From assembly GCA_035763125.1 (NCBI GenBank), contig DASUBU010000187.1, positions 1-7,245 of the forward strand: DNA of 7,245 nucleotides, in the 5' to 3' direction. Under the pieces are notes generated by a model. That model saw nothing but the letters and a program-made list of their open reading frames with translations, was not told the origin of the DNA and made no database searches. The stretch is from SMAG-U1939 sp035763125 (GTDB taxonomy: Bacteria > Chloroflexota > Ktedonobacteria > Ktedonobacterales > JADMIN01). A program made the translations under genes and the position numbers. The first letter of the stretch is position 1. Each line of letters starts with the position of its first letter. Positions 4,283-7,245 of this stretch are shown piece by piece.

Positions 4283-6775
4283 ATGAAGGCCGTCGTCATG
4301 GCTGGAGGCGAGGGCTCGCGGCTGCGGCCCTTGACCGTGACACGACCAAAGCCGATGGTGCCTATTGTCGGGCGCCCGGTGATGGAGCACATTCTCAATC
4401 TGCTCAAGTCCCATGGCATCAGCGATGTCGTCGTGACCGTGCAGTATATGGCCAGCGCCATCGAAGACTACTTCGGCGACGGCTCGCAGCTTGGCATGCG
4501 CGTCAGCTACTCACGCGAGGAGGTGCCGCTGGGCACCGCCGGCAGTGTCAAGAACGCTGAGGATCTGCTCGACGAGCCCTTTCTGGTGATCAGCGGCGAC
4601 GCGCTCACCGATTACAACCTCTCCAACATCATCAAGTATCATCGCGAGAAGCGCTCGCTCGCCACCATCACCCTTGCCCATGTCGCCAACCCGCTCGAAT
4701 ACGGCGTCATCATCACCGACGATCGCGGCCACGTCAATCAGTTCCTCGAAAAGCCCAGCTGGGGTGAGGTCTTCAGCGACACCATCAATACCGGCATCTA
4801 TCTGCTCGATCCGGCCATCTTCAACTACATCGAGAAAGACAAGCCGACCGACTTCAGCCAGGATGTCTTCCCGCAAATGCTGAAGAAGGGTGATCCGATC
4901 TACGGCTACGTCGCCACGGGCTACTGGTGCGACGTGGGCAACCTCGCCGAGTACATGCGCGCCAATGCCGACGCGCTGCAGGGGCGCGTCAATGTCCAGC
5001 TCACTGGCACCGATCTGGGCGGCGGTGTGTGGGCGGAGGATGGCGTCGAGATCGCGCCCGATGCGCAGGTCTTCGGCCCCGTCTGGCTCGGCCACGACGC
5101 CAAGATCAAAGATAACGTGATGATCCATGGCCCCAGCGTCGTCGGGCCATACACCATCGTAGACGACCGTGCACAGATTGACCGCAGTGTCGTCTGGAGC
5201 AACTCCTACATCGGCGAGCGCGCGGAGCTGCGCGGCGCGCTGGTCGGCTCTTCCACCTCCATCAAGGGCCGCGCGGTGATGTTCGAGGGCGCCGTGATCG
5301 GCGACCATTCGGTGGTGGACGAGAACGCCATCATTCAGCCGGGCGTGAAGATCTGGCCGAACAAAGAGATCGAGACCGGCGCGGTCGTCACCAGCAGCAT
5401 CATCTGGGGCTCGGCGGGGCGGCGCGCGCTCTTTGGCCGCTACGGCGTGACAGGACTAGTCAACGTAGATATCACGCCCGACTTCGCCGCCAAGCTCGGC
5501 GCGGCCTACGGCGCCGTACTGCCAAAGGGCGCCGTGGTCTGCGTCAATCGCGATGACCACCGCACGCCGCGCATGGTCAAGCGCGCGGTCATCTCCGGCC
5601 TGCCCTCCGCCGGCATCAACGTCTCCGATCTTGAGGCAGTGCCGCTGCCGGTCGCGCGCTACTACGTTCGCACCACCGATGCGGCGGGCGGCGTCCACAT
5701 CCGGCTCTCGCCGTTCGACCCGCGCATCATTGATATTAAGCTCCTCGACGCCAACGGCCTCGACATCAGCAAGAGTGTCGAGCGCAAGATCGAAAACCTC
5801 TACTTCCGCGAGGACTTCCGCCGTGTCTACCTCGACGACATCGGTAGCATCGCCTATGCGCCCAACGTCATTGGCCGCTACCTCGATCCGTTCCTGGCGC
5901 ACCTCGACATCGAGACGATGCGCAGGCGGCACTTCCGGCTGGTGGTGGATTACGGCCAGGGCGCCAGTGTAGATGTGCTCTCGCCGGTCTGGAACCGCAT
6001 CAATGCCGACGTGATCGCCCTCAACGCCACGCGCGATCCCGCCAAGTATTCTCGCTCAGCCGACGAGTTCGACCGTGACATGCAGATTCTCGCCAATATC
6101 ACCGGCACGCTGAAGGCCGACCTGGGCGTGCGGATTGACACAGCGGGCGAGCGTATCTATGTGGTGGACGACCACGGCCAGATCCTCGACGCCGGCAAGC
6201 TGCTGGCGGCGATGACGGAGCTGGTCCTGCGCGGGCGCTCCGGCGGGACGATTGCCGTGCCGGTGACGGCGCCGAGCGTGGTGGAGACGGTAGCCGAGCG
6301 CGCGGGCGGCAAGGTGCTCACCACCAAGGTGATGCCGCAGGCGATGACCAGCGCCGCCATGTCGCCGGGGATGGTGATGGTCGGCGATGGCGCGGGCAGC
6401 TTCTCCTTCCCCGAGTTTCAGCCGGTCTTTGACGGCATGTTCGCCGTGCTCAAGCTGCTGGAAGCCCTGGCGCGCTACAACACGACGCTTTCCGACGTGG
6501 TGGCCTCGCTGCCACCGTACCACCTGATTCGCACGCAGGTCAATTGCCCGTGGGAGTACAAGGGCAAGGTGATGCGCATCCTCAGCGAGCAGTATCGCGA
6601 GCGGCGCGAGCAGCCGATTGACGGCGTCAAGATTGACCTCGGCGAGGAGTGGGTGCTGGTGCTGCCAGACGCCGACCGGCCACTCTTCCACGTGCTGGCT
6701 GAATCGCGCTCGCGCGATGCCGCCCAGGCGCTGGCCGACAAGTACGCCCGCGTGGTGAGCGGCCTGCAGCATTAG
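4283..6775 (+). CDS. Sugar-1-phosphate nucleotidyltransferase (probable mannose-1-phosphate guanylyltransferase) fused to a degenerate phosphomannomutase-like domain
   Basis: The product has 830 residues. Residues 1-235 are a nucleotidyltransferase: AGGEGSRLRPLT (7-18) with KPM (23-25) binds the nucleotide, and Asp106 and Asp110 in SGDALTDYNL, EKP (156-158) and NTGIYLLDP (169-177) follow. Residues about 245-375 are hexapeptide-like repeats of a left-handed beta-helix. Residues about 384-825 align in order with alpha-D-phosphohexomutases, but the motifs are altered. The opening loop is FGRYGVTG. The active-serine loop reads RLSPFDP (474-480), keeping Ser476 but not the following His-Asn. The metal loop DGDGDR is DTAGER (619-624). 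The sugar loop GEESG is GDGAG (701-705). The phosphate loop RPSGTEP is LPDADRP (794-800). Similar fusions of about 840 residues occur in cyanobacteria and other phyla. The N-terminal half probably makes GDP-mannose or another NDP-sugar for envelope glycans; the substrate cannot be fixed from sequence. The C-terminal half is likely non-catalytic or altered. Confidence 0.9.
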   Translation: MKAVVMAGGEGSRLRPLTVTRPKPMVPIVGRPVMEHILNLLKSHGISDVVVTVQYMASAIEDYFGDGSQLGMRVSYSREEVPLGTAGSVKNAEDLLDEPFLVISGDALTDYNLSNIIKYHREKRSLATITLAHVANPLEYGVIITDDRGHVNQFLEKPSWGEVFSDTINTGIYLLDPAIFNYIEKDKPTDFSQDVFPQMLKKGDPIYGYVATGYWCDVGNLAEYMRANADALQGRVNVQLTGTDLGGGVWAEDGVEIAPDAQVFGPVWLGHDAKIKDNVMIHGPSVVGPYTIVDDRAQIDRSVVWSNSYIGERAELRGALVGSSTSIKGRAVMFEGAVIGDHSVVDENAIIQPGVKIWPNKEIETGAVVTSSIIWGSAGRRALFGRYGVTGLVNVDITPDFAAKLGAAYGAVLPKGAVVCVNRDDHRTPRMVKRAVISGLPSAGINVSDLEAVPLPVARYYVRTTDAAGGVHIRLSPFDPRIIDIKLLDANGLDISKSVERKIENLYFREDFRRVYLDDIGSIAYAPNVIGRYLDPFLAHLDIETMRRRHFRLVVDYGQGASVDVLSPVWNRINADVIALNATRDPAKYSRSADEFDRDMQILANITGTLKADLGVRIDTAGERIYVVDDHGQILDAGKLLAAMTELVLRGRSGGTIAVPVTAPSVVETVAERAGGKVLTTKVMPQAMTSAAMSPGMVMVGDGAGSFSFPEFQPVFDGMFAVLKLLEALARYNTTLSDVVASLPPYHLIRTQVNCPWEYKGKVMRILSEQYRERREQPIDGVKIDLGEEWVLVLPDADRPLFHVLAESRSRDAAQALADKYARVVSGLQH

Positions 6776-6810
6776 GGGGTCCGCACCCCCGGCCCCGTCC
6801 CCAGTGGGGA
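6775..6810 (+). terminator. Two GC-rich hairpins at the end of the nucleotidyltransferase gene
   Basis: GGGGGT (6775-6780) pairs with ACCCCC (6785-6790) across a CCGC loop; its first G is the last base of the TAG stop. A second stem, TCCCC/GGGGA (6798-6802 with 6806-6810), follows. There is no T tract, so termination is possible but not shown. A third hairpin, CTCCG/CGGAG (6819-6832), stands just beyond. Confidence 0.4.
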
Positions 6811-6911
6811 TGCACCTGCTCCGTGCGCGGAGAGGGGGTGGCAGAGGTACGATAGCGAGGGTTGCGGACGCACGCTTGCGCGTCGAGGCGCGCTGCCTAC
6901 GTCCACGAACC

Positions 6912-6940
6912 GTCAGGGCGAGGCCCGCCTCGCCCGCTGG
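6912..6940 (+). repeat. Palindromic repeat copy E2
   Basis: Perfect inverted repeat GGGCGAGG (6916-6923) with CCTCGCCC (6928-6935) around a CCCG loop. The 20-base core GGCGAGGCCCGCCTCGCCCG (6917-6936) is identical to that of E3, 52 bases further on. Confidence 0.75.
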
Positions 6941-6963
6941 CCGGCCTCGTTCGAATGTGATAT

Positions 6964-6989
6964 GTAGCGGCGAGGCCCGCCTCGCCCGG
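6964..6989 (+). repeat. Palindromic repeat copy E3
   Basis: Begins GTAG like E1 and E5, and then carries GGCGAGG (6969-6975) with CCTCGCC (6980-6986). Its core (6969-6988) is identical to that of E2. Confidence 0.75.
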
Positions 6990-7008
6990 CGTATATTGGC
7001 TGGTGGGC

Positions 7009-7021
7009 GCTGGCTCCCAGC
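7009..7021. repeat. Small inverted repeat GCTGG-CTC-CCAGC
   Basis: A perfect 5-bp stem with a three-base loop. It lies between copies E3 and E4 but lacks the GTAGGGGCG arm, so it is not a clear member of that family. Confidence 0.4.
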
Positions 7022-7150
7022 ATGCATCGCCGGGGCGAATTCCACGACGGACCAGGACGGACTGAAAATCAACCAATCCCTCTTGCGAGCCACAACCATA
7101 GAAGGCGATACTGTGTCGCGGGGCGAGTGGAGTAGGCGGACCCGTCGCGG

Positions 7151-7176
7151 CCCAGGCGTGCGCAGCACGCCCCTAC
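7151..7176 (-). repeat. Palindromic repeat copy E4, inverted
   Basis: Read on the - strand it begins GTAGGGGCGTGC. Its stem is GGCGTGC (7155-7161) with GCACGCC (7165-7171) around a GCA loop. It is head to head with E5. Confidence 0.7.
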
Positions 7177-7197
7177 ACAAACAGGGCGCGGCCTTCC

Positions 7198-7222
7198 GTA
7201 GGGGCGTCGTGCGGACGCCCGG
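7198..7222 (+). repeat. Palindromic repeat copy E5
   Basis: GTAGGGGCGTC opening; stem GGGCGTC (7202-7208) with GACGCCC (7214-7220) around GTGCG. It matches E1 inside gatD at 21 of 25 positions. Its first ten bases are the exact complement of 7167-7176 in E4. Confidence 0.75.
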
Positions 7223-7245
7223 CGCGATCGCCCCGGCCGCTTGAG

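Larger units (their letters stand above)
6776..7245. other. Non-coding, repeat-rich right end
   Basis: No gene is credible in these 470 bp on either strand. The region is built from short palindromes: three hairpins at 6775-6832, repeat copies E2 to E5, and GCTGG/CCAGC at 7009-7021. Between them, 7040-7130 is less GC-rich and shows nothing I can name. No transposase or REP-associated tyrosine transposase is present in the window. Confidence 0.6.

Noticed and set aside
4101..4286. 61-codon Arg-rich + strand frame overlapping the fusion gene start
   Set aside because: It has no ribosome binding site, its composition simply reflects GC-rich non-coding DNA, and it ends just inside the next gene in another frame.
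4511..5308. 265-codon - strand frame opposite the nucleotidyltransferase domain
   Set aside because: The sense strand encodes clear conserved motifs here; the antisense product has no motif and looks like a mirror of codon bias.
6056..7180. 374-codon - strand frame running from the repeat region into the fusion gene
   Set aside because: The product has no recognisable domain, its first part reads through palindromic repeats, and most of it is antisense to the conserved mutase-like domain.
1..7245. CRISPR arrays, tRNA or rRNA genes, insertion sequences, toxin-antitoxin pairs
   Set aside because: I saw no regularly spaced direct repeats with spacers, no tRNA or rRNA signature, no transposase and no paired small genes.

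Overview
The window is 7,245 bp of GC-rich bacterial DNA. Four genes, all on the + strand, are well supported, along with one plausible small gene. The gene set (hybrid CheA, MurT/GatD, an 830-residue nucleotidyltransferase/mutase-like fusion) and the dispersed GTAGGGGCG...CGCCC palindromes suggest a Chloroflexota-like organism. This is an inference from gene content and base composition; there is no rRNA or other marker here to confirm it.

Layout. Positions 1-705 hold the 3' end of a hybrid CheA-type chemotaxis kinase (CheW-like regulatory domain plus receiver domain), cut by the window edge. Its TAG stop overlaps the GTG start of murT (705-2240), and murT in turn overlaps or abuts gatD (2227-3171). 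MurT and GatD together form the lipid II isoglutaminyl synthase, which amidates D-glutamate of the peptidoglycan stem peptide. A 450-bp non-coding stretch with small hairpins follows. Next comes a 62-codon charged small protein of unknown function with a very strong ribosome binding site (3624-3812), closed by a perfect 10-bp hairpin (3832-3859). A 423-bp non-coding region (3860-4282) holds a 7-bp operator-like dyad, a short tandem repeat, a possible extended -10 promoter and a hairpin-rich leader. It precedes a sugar-1-phosphate nucleotidyltransferase fused to a left-handed beta-helix segment and a phosphohexomutase-like domain (4283-6775). In the mutase-like half, every catalytic motif I can place is degenerate. 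The last 470 bp (6776-7245) have no credible gene but hold a cluster of palindromic repeats.

How it fits together. MurT/GatD act on lipid II and the fusion protein probably supplies an activated sugar such as GDP-mannose, so much of the window concerns the cell envelope. The chemotaxis gene is coupled to murT only by position. The most notable structural signal is a family of small palindromes (five copies). Four are clustered at the right end and one lies inside gatD, where it codes for part of a low-complexity peptide insertion. I see no complete undescribed defence, mobile or signalling system.
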